56,521 nucleotides of DNA from Streptomyces hayashii (GTDB taxonomy: Bacteria > Actinomycetota > Actinomycetes > Streptomycetales > Streptomycetaceae), in NCBI RefSeq assembly GCF_024539815.1, contig NZ_JAHHIU010000007.1:1-56521 (forward strand), read 5' to 3'. Below the pieces are notes generated by a model. That model was given only the letters and a program-made list of their open reading frames with translations, searched no databases and had not been told where the DNA came from. Shown here in pieces: positions 32,646 to 41,099 of the stretch. Within the stretch, counting starts at the first letter, position 1; each line of letters starts with the position of its first letter. The translations under genes were made by a program, and so were the position numbers.

Positions 32646-32864
32646 GGCCCCGTCCGCCGGGCGTCCGTCGCCGCCGTCACGCTGAGTGCCGGTCAACTCC
32701 TGGTGCCGGCGGGGAAGTTGCGGCGCTTCGTCGGGTCCCCTCGATCTCGTCGAATCGGGGGTTCCCTGTGTCGAATCGCAGCGCGCCGACGCTTGTCGTG
32801 CCAGGCTGTCGCGTGAGGCATATGACCTGAGGGGGCGGGGATGATGTGCCGCGGAGCAAGGGAG

Positions 32865-32892
32865 GGCCCCGGCGCCGTGCGGCGCCGGGGCC
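32865..32892 (+). terminator. Hairpin terminator downstream of dmdR1
   Basis: A perfect 12-bp stem (GGCCCCGGCGCC and its complement) has a GTGC loop, extended by imperfect GGAG/CTCC pairing outside. It lies 220 bp after dmdR1, so either a long 3' UTR or a separate small transcript ends here. Confidence 0.7.
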
Positions 32893-33150
32893 TGTCCTCC
32901 CCTGTGCTGACCCGGAGCCCCGAGCTCTCAGGGTCATTCCCCTCGGACCGTTTTCCCCGAGCGGTCCGCCTCCCGCTGAAGATCTCCCCTCGGCAGCGGG
33001 GATCATTCCTTGAGAGTGGTCACTCGAACGAGGGGTGTTGTGCGCGGAGAGTGCAATTCTCGAAAGGGCATTCGATAGCCTGCAGGTGATCGAAGGCGGT
33101 ACACAGCATCGGCAGCGCAGCGGTACGACGGCTAGGGGGTGCCAGGACCT
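32893..33150 (+). other. Structured leader region before the alpha/beta hydrolase gene
   Basis: No protein gene is supported between dmdR1 (ends 32645) and the hydrolase. Several possible stems follow the terminator: CGGACCG/CGGTCCG near 32946-32977, CCCGCTG/CAGCGGG near 32972-33000, and GAGTG-GT-CACTC at 33014-33025. I do not match it to a named riboswitch. An 82-codon frame at 32841-33089 crosses the terminator stem and lacks coding bias. Confidence 0.4.
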
Positions 33151-34056
33151 ATGGCGCGACGCATCGACGTGACCGGGGCGGGCGGCGTACGTCTGGCGGC
33201 CTGGGAGTTCGGGGACCCGCCCAAGGGGATCCCGGCGCAGTCCTCCGGCGGGCGGCAGCGGCCCGCGGAGCCCGAGCGGACCTCCGGGGTCCTGTTACTG
33301 CACGGTCTGATGGGCCGTGCTTCGCACTGGGCGTCCACCGCCCGCTGGCTCTCCGAGCGGCACCGGGCGGTCGCCCTCGACCAGCGCGGTCACGGGCAGA
33401 GCGAGAAGCCGCCGCAGGCCGCGTTCACCCGCGAGGCCTACGTCGAGGACGCGGAGGCCGCCCTCGAACAGCTCGGGCTCGCCCCGGCCGTCCTCATCGG
33501 GCACGCCATGGGCGCGCTCACCGCGTGGCAGCTCGCGGCGAAACGCCCCGACCTGGTGCGCGGCCTGGTCGTCTGCGACATGCGGGCCTCGGCGCTCGGC
33601 GCGGCCTCGCAACGCGAATGGGCCGACTGGTTCACGTCCTGGCCGCTGCCCTTCGCCACCCTCGCCGACGTCCGCAAGTGGTTCGGCGAGGACGACCCCT
33701 GGGTGGAGCGGCCCAACCCCTCCCGCGGCGAGTTCTACGCCGAGGCGATGCACGAGTCGCCGGACGGCTGGCGTCCCGTCTTCGAGCCCGAGCAGATGCT
33801 CAAGTCCCGTGAGACCTGGGTCTACGACGCGCACTGGGAGGAACTCACCCAGGTCCAGTGCCCGGCCCTGGTGGTGCGCGGCCTGGACGGCGAGCTGGGC
33901 CGAGCCGAGGCCCAGGAGATGGTGCGCGTCCTGCCGCGCGGCGAGTACGCCGAGGTCGCCGACGCCGGGCACCTCGTCCACTACGACCAGCCGGAGGGCT
34001 GGCGCACGGCGATCGAGGCCTTCCTGGACACCGTGCTCAGTACCGACGCCCCCTGA
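33151..34056 (+). CDS. Alpha/beta hydrolase-fold protein with Ala at the nucleophile position; contains a TTA codon
   Basis: A 301-residue alpha/beta hydrolase. The oxyanion segment LLLHGLMGRASHW, strand VALDQRGHGQSEKP, acid-turn ALVVRGLDGEL and catalytic-His loop VADAGHLVHYDQP are intact. The elbow reads G-H-A119-M-G, whereas catalytic members have Ser. RutD-type proteins also lack this Ser, so it may be a non-classical enzyme or a binding protein. Codon 49 is TTA (33295-33297), the only in-frame TTA I found in the window, implying bldA-dependent translation and late expression. ATG 33151 is used. GTG 33139 after an AGGGGG is possible. Confidence 0.9.
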   Translation: MARRIDVTGAGGVRLAAWEFGDPPKGIPAQSSGGRQRPAEPERTSGVLLLHGLMGRASHWASTARWLSERHRAVALDQRGHGQSEKPPQAAFTREAYVEDAEAALEQLGLAPAVLIGHAMGALTAWQLAAKRPDLVRGLVVCDMRASALGAASQREWADWFTSWPLPFATLADVRKWFGEDDPWVERPNPSRGEFYAEAMHESPDGWRPVFEPEQMLKSRETWVYDAHWEELTQVQCPALVVRGLDGELGRAEAQEMVRVLPRGEYAEVADAGHLVHYDQPEGWRTAIEAFLDTVLSTDAP

Positions 34057-34083
34057 GCCCGGGCGGGGCGGCCTTCAGGACCG

Positions 34084-35718
34084 TCAGCCCTTGCTCACGG
34101 CCGCCAGGATCTCCGGCAGCCGCGCCGCCGTGCGCGGCGCGGCCAGCCGCAGCCCCAGCAGCGTGACACCCGCGCCGTACAGCGCGCCCCCCGGCAGCAG
34201 CAGCCATGTCCACGCGTCGCCGCCCTCGCTGACGTTCAGCCAGATCGTCACGGCGATGACGGGCGCGCACAGCAGCGCCGCCGAGACCATTCCGCCGAAG
34301 ACCGCGATCCAGGCGAGCCCGGCCTGTCCCGGGGCGACGTTCTTGTAGCCCTCCTGCGGGATCGAGTAGGGAAAGCGCGCCGAGGTCCACGCGCCCGTCG
34401 CGAGCATCGCGCCGAGCAGGGCGAGGGACAGCCCCAGCACCTCGGGCAGTTTCGCCCAGTCGCCCAGCATCGCGGTCGTCAGCACGGTCACCGACGTCGC
34501 GTACGGCAGGGTGATCAGCAGCAGGGCCAGCGCCCGGGCACGCAGCTCGGCGTAGGCGTCCCGCGTCGACGAGATCGTCATGGCGACCATCCAGAACGCG
34601 GACGTGTCCTGCCCGAACTGGTTGTACATCTGGATGCCGAGCATCCCGGCGGCGAAGCAGGCGAAGTAGATCGAGCCGGTGCCCTGCAGGGCGTTGAACA
34701 CCGGCACGATCAGGCCGATGGCCAGCGACGTCACCCAGGCCGCCTTGGTCTTCGGATCACGCCAGACATAGCGCAGGCTGCGTTCCATCACGGTGCCGGT
34801 GCGCCCGCCCGGCAGCAGCCTCGCCGCGCCCGCCCGGCCCCGCCGCTTCTGCGCGGCCGGCTCGGCGGCCTGAAGGGTCGAGCCGTCGGGCGAGGTCATC
34901 AGCCGCGTCATGCTCCGCGCCCACGCCGTCACCAGCAGGGCCAGGGCCGCCGCGGTCACGGCGAGCTGGGCGGCCGCCACGCCGTAGTCCCCCTCGCTCA
35001 CCGAGTCCACCGCGCCGACCGCCGACGCGGGCGGCAGCCACCGCAGCACGGCCGCCGCCGGATCGAGCTCGCCCAGACCGGACGTGCCGAGCCGCTGCAC
35101 CCCGAAGTTGACGACCTGCACCCCGACCGCGATGACCAGTCCGCTCAGCACCGCCAGATCGCGCCCCTTGCGGCTGGTCAGCAGCCGGATGTTGGCGGTG
35201 GCCACGGTCCGCGCCAGCGCCACGCACACCAGCAGCCCGAGCGCCACGGCGAGCACCCCCACCGTCCACGCCGCCGCTCCGTGCGCCACCGACACCACCG
35301 ACCCGGCCAGTATCAGCAGCGTGAGCAGCGGCCCGATGCCCACCAGCGAGGCCACCAGCAGCGCCCGCACCAGCGGCAGGGGGTGCAGCGGCAGCATCAC
35401 CAGCCGGGTCGGGTCGAGCGTCTCGTCGCCGCTGGGGAAGAACAGCGGCATCACCGCCCAGCCGAGGCCGAAGACCATGACCAGCAGCACCACCAGCGAC
35501 ACCGCGTGCGCGTGCCCCCGCAGGGCGACCAGCCCGAGCAGCAGCAGCGCGGCGAACAGCAGGGTGAGGACGGCGGAGGCGACGTAGGCGGCCCGCCGCC
35601 CGCTCGACTGCCGCAGACCGTTGCGCAGCAGCGACAGCTTCAGCCGGACGACGGTGGCGACGAGGCCCGGCGCGGAGGCGGCCGCGGCGGAGGCCTGCGT
35701 GCCGGCGGGGGCGCTCAA
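34084..35718 (-). CDS. ABC transporter permease
   Basis: A membrane subunit of 544 residues with about 12 hydrophobic helices (AAYVASAVLTLLFAALLLLGLVAL, VSLVVLLVMVFGLGWAVMPLFFP and others) in two halves, split by a cytoplasmic basic segment (AAQKRRGRAGAARLLPGGRTG). The TTG at 35718 overlaps the ATPase stop (TTGA), so the two are translationally coupled. The size and topology resemble single-subunit exporter permeases that pair with one CcmA-type ATPase. The substrate is unknown. Confidence 0.88.
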   Translation of the reverse strand: MSAPAGTQASAAAASAPGLVATVVRLKLSLLRNGLRQSSGRRAAYVASAVLTLLFAALLLLGLVALRGHAHAVSLVVLLVMVFGLGWAVMPLFFPSGDETLDPTRLVMLPLHPLPLVRALLVASLVGIGPLLTLLILAGSVVSVAHGAAAWTVGVLAVALGLLVCVALARTVATANIRLLTSRKGRDLAVLSGLVIAVGVQVVNFGVQRLGTSGLGELDPAAAVLRWLPPASAVGAVDSVSEGDYGVAAAQLAVTAAALALLVTAWARSMTRLMTSPDGSTLQAAEPAAQKRRGRAGAARLLPGGRTGTVMERSLRYVWRDPKTKAAWVTSLAIGLIVPVFNALQGTGSIYFACFAAGMLGIQMYNQFGQDTSAFWMVAMTISSTRDAYAELRARALALLLITLPYATSVTVLTTAMLGDWAKLPEVLGLSLALLGAMLATGAWTSARFPYSIPQEGYKNVAPGQAGLAWIAVFGGMVSAALLCAPVIAVTIWLNVSEGGDAWTWLLLPGGALYGAGVTLLGLRLAAPRTAARLPEILAAVSKG

Positions 35719-36482
35719 CGGCCCGCCCCGCCCAGCCAGTCGAGGTCGGAGCCGGTGTCCCGGCCCTGCGCCCCGACGAGTTCGAGGAACGCCCGCTGCA
35801 ACGAGGGCGCCGACCCCCGCACCTCCTCCAGCGTGCCGTGCGCCCGGATGCGGCCCGCGGCCATCACCGCCACCCAGTCGCACAGCGACTCCACGAGCTC
35901 CATCACATGGGAGGAGAAGACGACCGTCGCCCCGGACGCCGTGTACCGCTCCAGCACGCCCCGGATGATCTGCGCGGACACCGGGTCCACGCCCTCGAAC
36001 GGCTCGTCGAGGAAGAGCACTTCGGGGTTGTGCAGCAGCGCGGCCGCGAGCCCGATCTTCTTGCGCATGCCGGTCGAGTAGTCGACGACGAGTTTGTGCT
36101 GGGCGCCGGCCAGGTCGAGGACGTCGAGCAGCTGGGTGGCCCGCTTGTCGACCTCGGCTCCGGGCAGCCCCCGCAACCGCCCGCTGTAGGCCAGCAGTTC
36201 GCGCCCGGACAGCCGTTCGAACAGTCGAAGACCCTCCGGGAGGACCCCGATCCGGGCCTTCACCTCGACGGGATCCCGCCACACGTCGTGCCCGACGACC
36301 TCGACGGACCCCTGATCGGGCCGCAGCAACCCGGTCACCATCGACAGAGTGGTGGTCTTCCCGGCTCCGTTCGGTCCGACCAGCCCGATGAACTTGCCCG
36401 AGGGCAGGTCGAGATCGATCCCGGCGACGGCGACCTGCTGACCGAACCGCTTCCAGAGGTTGCGCACGCGTACGGACGTCAT
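35715..36482 (-). CDS. ABC transporter ATP-binding protein
   Basis: A 255-residue CcmA/DRA-type ATPase that energises the adjacent permease. Walker A is GLVGPNGAGKTTT, the Q-loop region is ARIGVLPEGLRLFERLSGREL, the signature is YSTGMRKKIGLAAALLHNP, Walker B is VLFLDEPFEGVDP, and the switch His is in VVFSSHVMELVE. ATG 36482 is the start. No accessory binding protein is nearby, which points to export. Confidence 0.95.
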   Translation of the reverse strand: MTSVRVRNLWKRFGQQVAVAGIDLDLPSGKFIGLVGPNGAGKTTTLSMVTGLLRPDQGSVEVVGHDVWRDPVEVKARIGVLPEGLRLFERLSGRELLAYSGRLRGLPGAEVDKRATQLLDVLDLAGAQHKLVVDYSTGMRKKIGLAAALLHNPEVLFLDEPFEGVDPVSAQIIRGVLERYTASGATVVFSSHVMELVESLCDWVAVMAAGRIRAHGTLEEVRGSAPSLQRAFLELVGAQGRDTGSDLDWLGGAGR

Positions 36483-36516
36483 GCCCGAACCCTACGCATG
36501 CGGCGGAGGGCGCGCC

Positions 36517-37170
36517 CTACCGATCCCGCCCGCACGCGTAGGCGAGCGGCGAGATCAACTCCTCGGCGTCCGGCAGCCACCGGTTCGCGGCGGTCGGACG
36601 GCAGGCCCACTGCACGGCCCCCCGGGACCCGAACCGGGTGGGCGGCGCGGCGACGTACGTGCCCTCGCCGAGCGTCACGAGATCGAGCGCGCCCAGCGAC
36701 CAGCCCAGTTTGCGCACCAGGTCCGGCACCTTGGCCGACGCGCCCGGCAGCACGAAGAACTGCATCCGCCGGTCCGGCGTCAGGGTCACCGGCCCGAGCG
36801 TCAGTTCCATGCGCTCCATGCGGGCCAGGGCGAGAAAGCCCGCCGTCTCCGGCACGGAGATCGCGTCGAACGTGCGTCCGGTCGGCAGCAGGATCGAGGC
36901 GGTCGGCTGCTTCTGCCACATCCGGCGCGCGACCGTCGCACTGCCGGTGGCCTGCGTCGCCCAGTCCGGCCGGGCCGGATGCGCCCCAGGTGCGGCGCAC
37001 GCGCCGTCGCCGCAGGAGCAGACCTGCACTCCGTCGACGGCTTCCAGCCAGGTGCCGGGGAACACGTCCCAATGACGTTCCTCGGCGTAGCGAACAGCGG
37101 TCTCAAGCAGCGATTCCCCGCGCTGCTTCGGGATTTGAGTGGCTTCGGCGCCCGCGATGGTCTCTTCCAC
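36517..37170 (-). CDS. Bifunctional DNA primase/polymerase-domain protein, N-terminal fragment type
   Basis: A short (about 217 aa) protein with the prim-pol fold of plasmid-type primases. It opens LLETAVRYAEERHWDVFPGTWLEA, followed by a cysteine cluster CSCGDGACAAPGAHPARPDWATQATG. Then comes ILLPTGRTFDAISVPETAGFLALARME, the usual second half. No helicase domain is attached. Such stand-alone proteins are common in streptomycete chromosomes and their role is not established. On the minus strand TAGAGT (37186-37181) is a likely -10 element just before GTG 37170, suggesting a nearly leaderless mRNA. GTG 37194 is the longer alternative. Confidence 0.8.
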   Translation of the reverse strand: MEETIAGAEATQIPKQRGESLLETAVRYAEERHWDVFPGTWLEAVDGVQVCSCGDGACAAPGAHPARPDWATQATGSATVARRMWQKQPTASILLPTGRTFDAISVPETAGFLALARMERMELTLGPVTLTPDRRMQFFVLPGASAKVPDLVRKLGWSLGALDLVTLGEGTYVAAPPTRFGSRGAVQWACRPTAANRWLPDAEELISPLAYACGRDR

Positions 37171-37194
37171 GATGAACACAACTCTAGCGGTCAC

Positions 37195-37541
37195 CAGGGG
37201 TTACGCCCGCCCGAATGCGCGGGGGAGGAGCATCGATTCGGCGTCCGGGGCGCATGGGTGCATGTGCGGGGGCGCGCGGGAGGAACGGGCGCGGGAACGG
37301 GTATCCAGGTAGCGGGGGCGGCTTCCGCCGGTAACCCGGCATTCTCCGCATCGGTCGCCATTGACCGTCATTGCCCGGTAATCCTCGGCAATCGTCAGCA
37401 ATCCTCATATGCCTCGCATTTTCGGTCGATCCATGGGGCATTGATCTGCTCGGCCGGAACTTTTCGGTGGAAGACACGTCAACTCGGTGTGTGGGCGGGC
37501 ACCCGCCGCCCCGGTCACCGCAGCCACAGGGGGTAGTGCCC
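37195..37541. other. Divergent regulatory region between primase-domain gene and XRE regulator
   Basis: No gene is supported here. The left half is GC-rich. The right half (37360-37500) is markedly AT-richer and carries promoter-like hexamers (TTGACC at 37361, TTGCCC at 37371, CATATG at 37406) and the phased repeats at 37379-37408. Confidence 0.6.
37379..37408. repeat. Three 10-bp phased imperfect repeats upstream of the XRE regulator
   Basis: TAATCCTCGG, CAATCGTCAG and CAATCCTCAT follow one another without gaps. A 10-bp period places each AATC on the same helix face, as in multimeric operator sites. Confidence 0.5.
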
Positions 37542-38927
37542 ATGGCCGCAAGGCCGCTAGTCGCGCGGCAGCCGAACGAACGGCTGCAGGCGCTCATCCA
37601 GGAGGCGGGGTGCTCGAACGCCGGGCTCGCCCGCCGCGTCAACATGTGCGGCGCCGAGCACGGACTCGACCTGCGCTACGACAAGACGTCCGTGGCGCGT
37701 TGGCTGCGCGGACAGCAGCCTCGGGGGCGCGCTCCGGCGATCATCGCGGAGGCGCTGGGCCGCAAGCTCGGCCGGACGGTCACCATCGACGAGATCGGCA
37801 TGGCCAACGGCAAGAACCTCGCGTCGGGCGTGGGTCTGCAGTTCTCGCCGACCGTGCTGGGGGCCATCGAGCAGGTCTGCGAGCTGTGGCGCAGCGACGT
37901 GGGCCGCCGCGACTTCCTGTCCGGCTCGTCGGTGGCCGCCTCGGCGCTGGTCGAGCCGAGCCGCGACTGGCTGATCTCCTCGCCCGACGCCCAGGTGGCG
38001 CGGTCCGCGGGCCCCCGGGTGGGCCCGTCCGACGTGGCGGCCGTCAAGGCGATGACGCAGGCGCTGGTCGACCTGGACCACCAGTACGGCAGCGGGCATG
38101 TGCGCCCGGTCGTCGTGCACTACCTCAACAGCGTCGTCTCGGGTCTGCTCGCCGGTTCCTACCGGGAGGCGGTGGGCCGTGAACTCTTCGCGGCCGTCGC
38201 CCGCTTGACGGAGCTCGCCGGGTACATGGCCGTCGACACCGGTCAACCGGGCCTCGCCCAGCGCTACTACATCCAGGCGCTGCGGCTGGCCCAGGCGGCC
38301 GGCGACCGCGGGTACGGCGGGTACGTCCTCGCCGCCTCCATGAGCCACCTCGCCGCCCAGCTCGGCAACCCGCGCGAGATCGCCCAGTTGGCGCGGGCGG
38401 CGCAGGAGGGAGCGCGCGGGCGGGTGACCCCGCGCGCGGAGGCGATGTTCCTCGCGGCGGAGGCGCGCGGGCACGCCCTGCTGGGCGACGCCCGGGGCGC
38501 GCAGGCGGCCTCCGGGCGGGCGGTGTCGGCGCTGGAGGCGGCCGATCCGGCCGCGGGGGACGACCCGGCGTGGATCGCGCACTTCGACGAGGCCTATCTG
38601 GCCGACGAGTTGGCGCACTGCCACCGCGACCTGGGCCAGGCCGAGGCGGCCGCGCGCTGCGCCGAGCAGTCGCTGGCCGGGCATCCGCCGAGCCGTGCCC
38701 GGCGGCGTGCGATCGGGTACGTCCTGCTGGCCACCGCGCAGGTGCAGCAGCGCGAGATCGAGCAGGCCTGCAACACGGGCCTGAAAGCGGTCGAGTTGCT
38801 GGGGACGCTCCGCTCCAACCGGGGCGCTGAGTACCTGGAGGACCTCCAGCTGCGGCTGGAGCCGTTCCGCGAGGAGTCGGTGGTGCGGGAGTTCGGGGCG
38901 CGGCTGGAGTTGCAGACCGCGGCGTGA
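37542..38927 (+). CDS. XRE-type helix-turn-helix regulator with TPR-like C-terminus (NsdA-like)
   Basis: A 461-residue protein. Residues about 10-80 form a divergent helix-turn-helix (ERLQALIQEAGCSNAGLARRVNMCG ... LRYDKTSVARWLRGQQPRGRAPAIIAEALGRKLG). Residues about 150-455 are helical repeats of TPR character (AAVARLTELAGYMAVDTGQPGLAQRYYIQALRLA, ADELAHCHRDLGQAEAAARCAEQSLAG). The architecture resembles streptomycete NsdA-type regulators that repress antibiotic production and development. The similarity is recognised by layout, not by alignment. Start ATG 37542, with CAGGGGG upstream. Confidence 0.85.
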   Translation: MAARPLVARQPNERLQALIQEAGCSNAGLARRVNMCGAEHGLDLRYDKTSVARWLRGQQPRGRAPAIIAEALGRKLGRTVTIDEIGMANGKNLASGVGLQFSPTVLGAIEQVCELWRSDVGRRDFLSGSSVAASALVEPSRDWLISSPDAQVARSAGPRVGPSDVAAVKAMTQALVDLDHQYGSGHVRPVVVHYLNSVVSGLLAGSYREAVGRELFAAVARLTELAGYMAVDTGQPGLAQRYYIQALRLAQAAGDRGYGGYVLAASMSHLAAQLGNPREIAQLARAAQEGARGRVTPRAEAMFLAAEARGHALLGDARGAQAASGRAVSALEAADPAAGDDPAWIAHFDEAYLADELAHCHRDLGQAEAAARCAEQSLAGHPPSRARRRAIGYVLLATAQVQQREIEQACNTGLKAVELLGTLRSNRGAEYLEDLQLRLEPFREESVVREFGARLELQTAA

Positions 38928-39137
38928 ACGGACGGGGCGCCGTTGCGTGAACGTGCGGGGAACGACTTCCGTCCGCACGGCGGCGACGGATACAGCGCAC
39001 GGCGCTCCGGATCTGTTACGGACGTCACTGCCCGGCCCCGAAGGGGGAGGTCACGTCTGAGCTGCGTGGCACGGGGTTCCGGGGACCCGGTAGCGTGAGC
39101 CGACGATTCCGAAGGTCCCCCATTCGTAGGAGTCCCG

Positions 39138-41021
39138 GTGACGCAGAGTGGACAGGGCGAGGAGCCCTCGGCGCAGCCCGCGCGCGAAGGCATCGTGCTG
39201 CCCTCCGACGGTGGGGAACCCCTGCTGCCGGGAATGACCCCGAGCGTGCAGCGGCCGGGAGCCCGGCCGGGCCCGCAGTCCGGCCCGCAGCAGGGCGAGC
39301 ACCCCGGCGGTCACGGCGCTCAGCAGTACGGGCAGCCGGACCCGCAGGGTCAGGGCCGGCAGGAGTACGGCCGGCAGGAGTACGGGCAGCAGGACTACGG
39401 GCAGCAGCAGTACGGGCAACCGGCCTACGGCCCGTCCGGACAGCAGCCGCAGCCCGGACAGCGGGAGTACGGCCGCCAGGACTTCGAGCAGCAGGCGCCG
39501 TCCGGCGGGCAGACCTGGGGGCAGCCCTGGGGTCCCGAGCAGCAGACGTCCGCTGCGCGGCAGTCGGCCCAGGGCTGGCCGCTCCCCGCGGACCAGGCGG
39601 ACCCGGCGCACCGGCACGGCCGGACGCACCAGCAGGACCCGCAGGCCCAGGCCGGGCAGCAGGACCCGTGGAACGTCCCGCAGGACCCCTGGAACGGCGG
39701 CTCCCGGGCGGGCGCCGGACCGCTCCCGCCGGAGGGCGCCCCCGCCCCGCGCGGTGCGACGTACGGCCAGGGCGCGCCCCTGCCGCCGGCCGTGGCCCCG
39801 GCCGACGAGGGCGCGACGCAGTACATACCGCCCGTGCCGGCCGCCCCGGCCGACGAAGGCGCCACCCAGTACATACCGCCGGTCCGCGCCGACGAGGGCG
39901 CGACGCAGTACATACCGCCGGTCCCGGCCGACGAGGGCGCGACGCAGTACATACCGCCGGTCGCTCCGGGCGCGATGCCGCCCGAGAGCCCGGCCGAGTC
40001 GACCCACTTCCTGGGCCGCGCCCCGCGGAACGCTCCGGGGCCGATGCCCGGCACGGGCGCGTACCCCGGCGCACAGCAGGGCGCGCACCCCGACTCCGAG
40101 GCCACCCAGTACATTCCGCCCGTCCCGGGCCAGGGCGGTGGGGACGGCCGGCCGCCCGCCGGGTTCGAGGGCCTCTTCCGCGACGGCCCGGGCGGCGCCG
40201 ACGGCCAGGCCGGGTCCACGCAGCAGCTTCCGCGTTTCAGCGAGCCGGACCTCCCCGGACACGGCTCCCGGCAGGGGTACGGGGCCGGGCCCGCCGCCCG
40301 TTCTCCGCAGCCCGGCTACGCCCAGCCCGGTGCTCCGGCGGCGGGCGGGAGACGCGGGGCGCATGACGACGGCGACGGCGGTGAGGGCCGTCACCGCTCA
40401 CGGGTACCGCTGTTCGCGGCGATCGGCGTGGCGCTGGCGGTCGTCGGGGTCGGCGCGGGCGCGCTGCTCGGGGGCGGCGGCGGTGACAAGGCCGACGACG
40501 GCAAGACCGTCGCCGCCTCGGCCCCCGTCTCCGGGGACTCCGGGTCGACGTCCACCGACGCGGCCCGGCAGCAGGCCGTCGAGCTGGACAAGCTGCTGGC
40601 CGACAGCGGCAGCAGCCGGGCCAGCGTGATCAGCGCGGTGGCCGATGTGAAGGGGTGCGACAACCTCTCGCAGGCCGCCACGGATCTGCGGGACGCGGCC
40701 GAGCAGCGCACCGGCCTGGTCACGAAGCTGTCCGCGCTGAAGGTGGACCGGCTCCCGGACCACGCCGCGCTGACCGCCGCCCTCACCAAGGCCTGGCAGG
40801 CGTCCGCGTCGGCGGACGACCACTACGCCGCCTGGGCCGACCAGGTCGACGGCGACAAGAAGAAGAACTGCAAGAAGGGCTCGGCGCGCGCCACCGGCGA
40901 GGCGCAGGCGGGCAACCGGGCGAGCGGCACCGCCAGCGCCCAGAAGGCCCAGGCCGCGAAGCTCTGGAACGAGATCGCGAAGAAGTACGACCTCACGCAG
41001 CGCGGGCCCACCCAGCTGTAG
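39138..41021 (+). CDS. Low-complexity single-pass membrane protein with TQYIPPV repeats
   Basis: A 627-residue protein in three parts. Residues 1-420 are a disordered cytoplasmic region rich in Gln, Gly, Pro and Tyr, with QEYGRQEYGQQDYGQQQYGQ repeats near 75-100 and four DEGATQYIPPV repeats at 224-275, plus a fifth EATQYIPPV near 323. One transmembrane helix (VPLFAAIGVALAVVGVGAGALLGG) lies near 421-445. An extracytoplasmic helical domain follows, with two Cys (KGCDNL, KKNCKK). The repeats resemble phosphothreonine/FHA ligand motifs (Thr with Ile at +3). Function unknown. TAGGAG precedes GTG 39138. Confidence 0.85.
   Translation: MTQSGQGEEPSAQPAREGIVLPSDGGEPLLPGMTPSVQRPGARPGPQSGPQQGEHPGGHGAQQYGQPDPQGQGRQEYGRQEYGQQDYGQQQYGQPAYGPSGQQPQPGQREYGRQDFEQQAPSGGQTWGQPWGPEQQTSAARQSAQGWPLPADQADPAHRHGRTHQQDPQAQAGQQDPWNVPQDPWNGGSRAGAGPLPPEGAPAPRGATYGQGAPLPPAVAPADEGATQYIPPVPAAPADEGATQYIPPVRADEGATQYIPPVPADEGATQYIPPVAPGAMPPESPAESTHFLGRAPRNAPGPMPGTGAYPGAQQGAHPDSEATQYIPPVPGQGGGDGRPPAGFEGLFRDGPGGADGQAGSTQQLPRFSEPDLPGHGSRQGYGAGPAARSPQPGYAQPGAPAAGGRRGAHDDGDGGEGRHRSRVPLFAAIGVALAVVGVGAGALLGGGGGDKADDGKTVAASAPVSGDSGSTSTDAARQQAVELDKLLADSGSSRASVISAVADVKGCDNLSQAATDLRDAAEQRTGLVTKLSALKVDRLPDHAALTAALTKAWQASASADDHYAAWADQVDGDKKKNCKKGSARATGEAQAGNRASGTASAQKAQAAKLWNEIAKKYDLTQRGPTQL
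39801..39963 (+). repeat. Four in-frame repeats encoding ADEGATQYIPPV
   Basis: Four copies spaced 39-48 bp encode the same 11-12 residues, with Thr at codons 227, 243, 256 and 269. Synonymous differences (GAG/GAA, ACG/ACC) show the peptide rather than the DNA is conserved. A fifth diverged copy has Thr at codon 323. Confidence 0.9.
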
Positions 41022-41060
41022 CCCCGCCCGGCCGGTCGGCGTGCGTCCGGCCGGTCGCGT

Positions 41061-41094
41061 GCCCGGCCCGGCGTCCCCGCCCGCCGGGCCGGGC
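41061..41094. terminator. Terminator hairpin between convergent membrane protein and lipoprotein genes
   Basis: GCCCGGCCCGGCG (41061-41073) pairs perfectly with 41082-41094 around an 8-nt loop, directly between two convergent stop codons. Confidence 0.8.
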
Positions 41095-41099
41095 CGGCG

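Noticed and set aside
32841..33089. 82-codon plus-strand frame after dmdR1
   Set aside because: It crosses the terminator stem, has no coding bias or homology signature, and starts without a clear SD.
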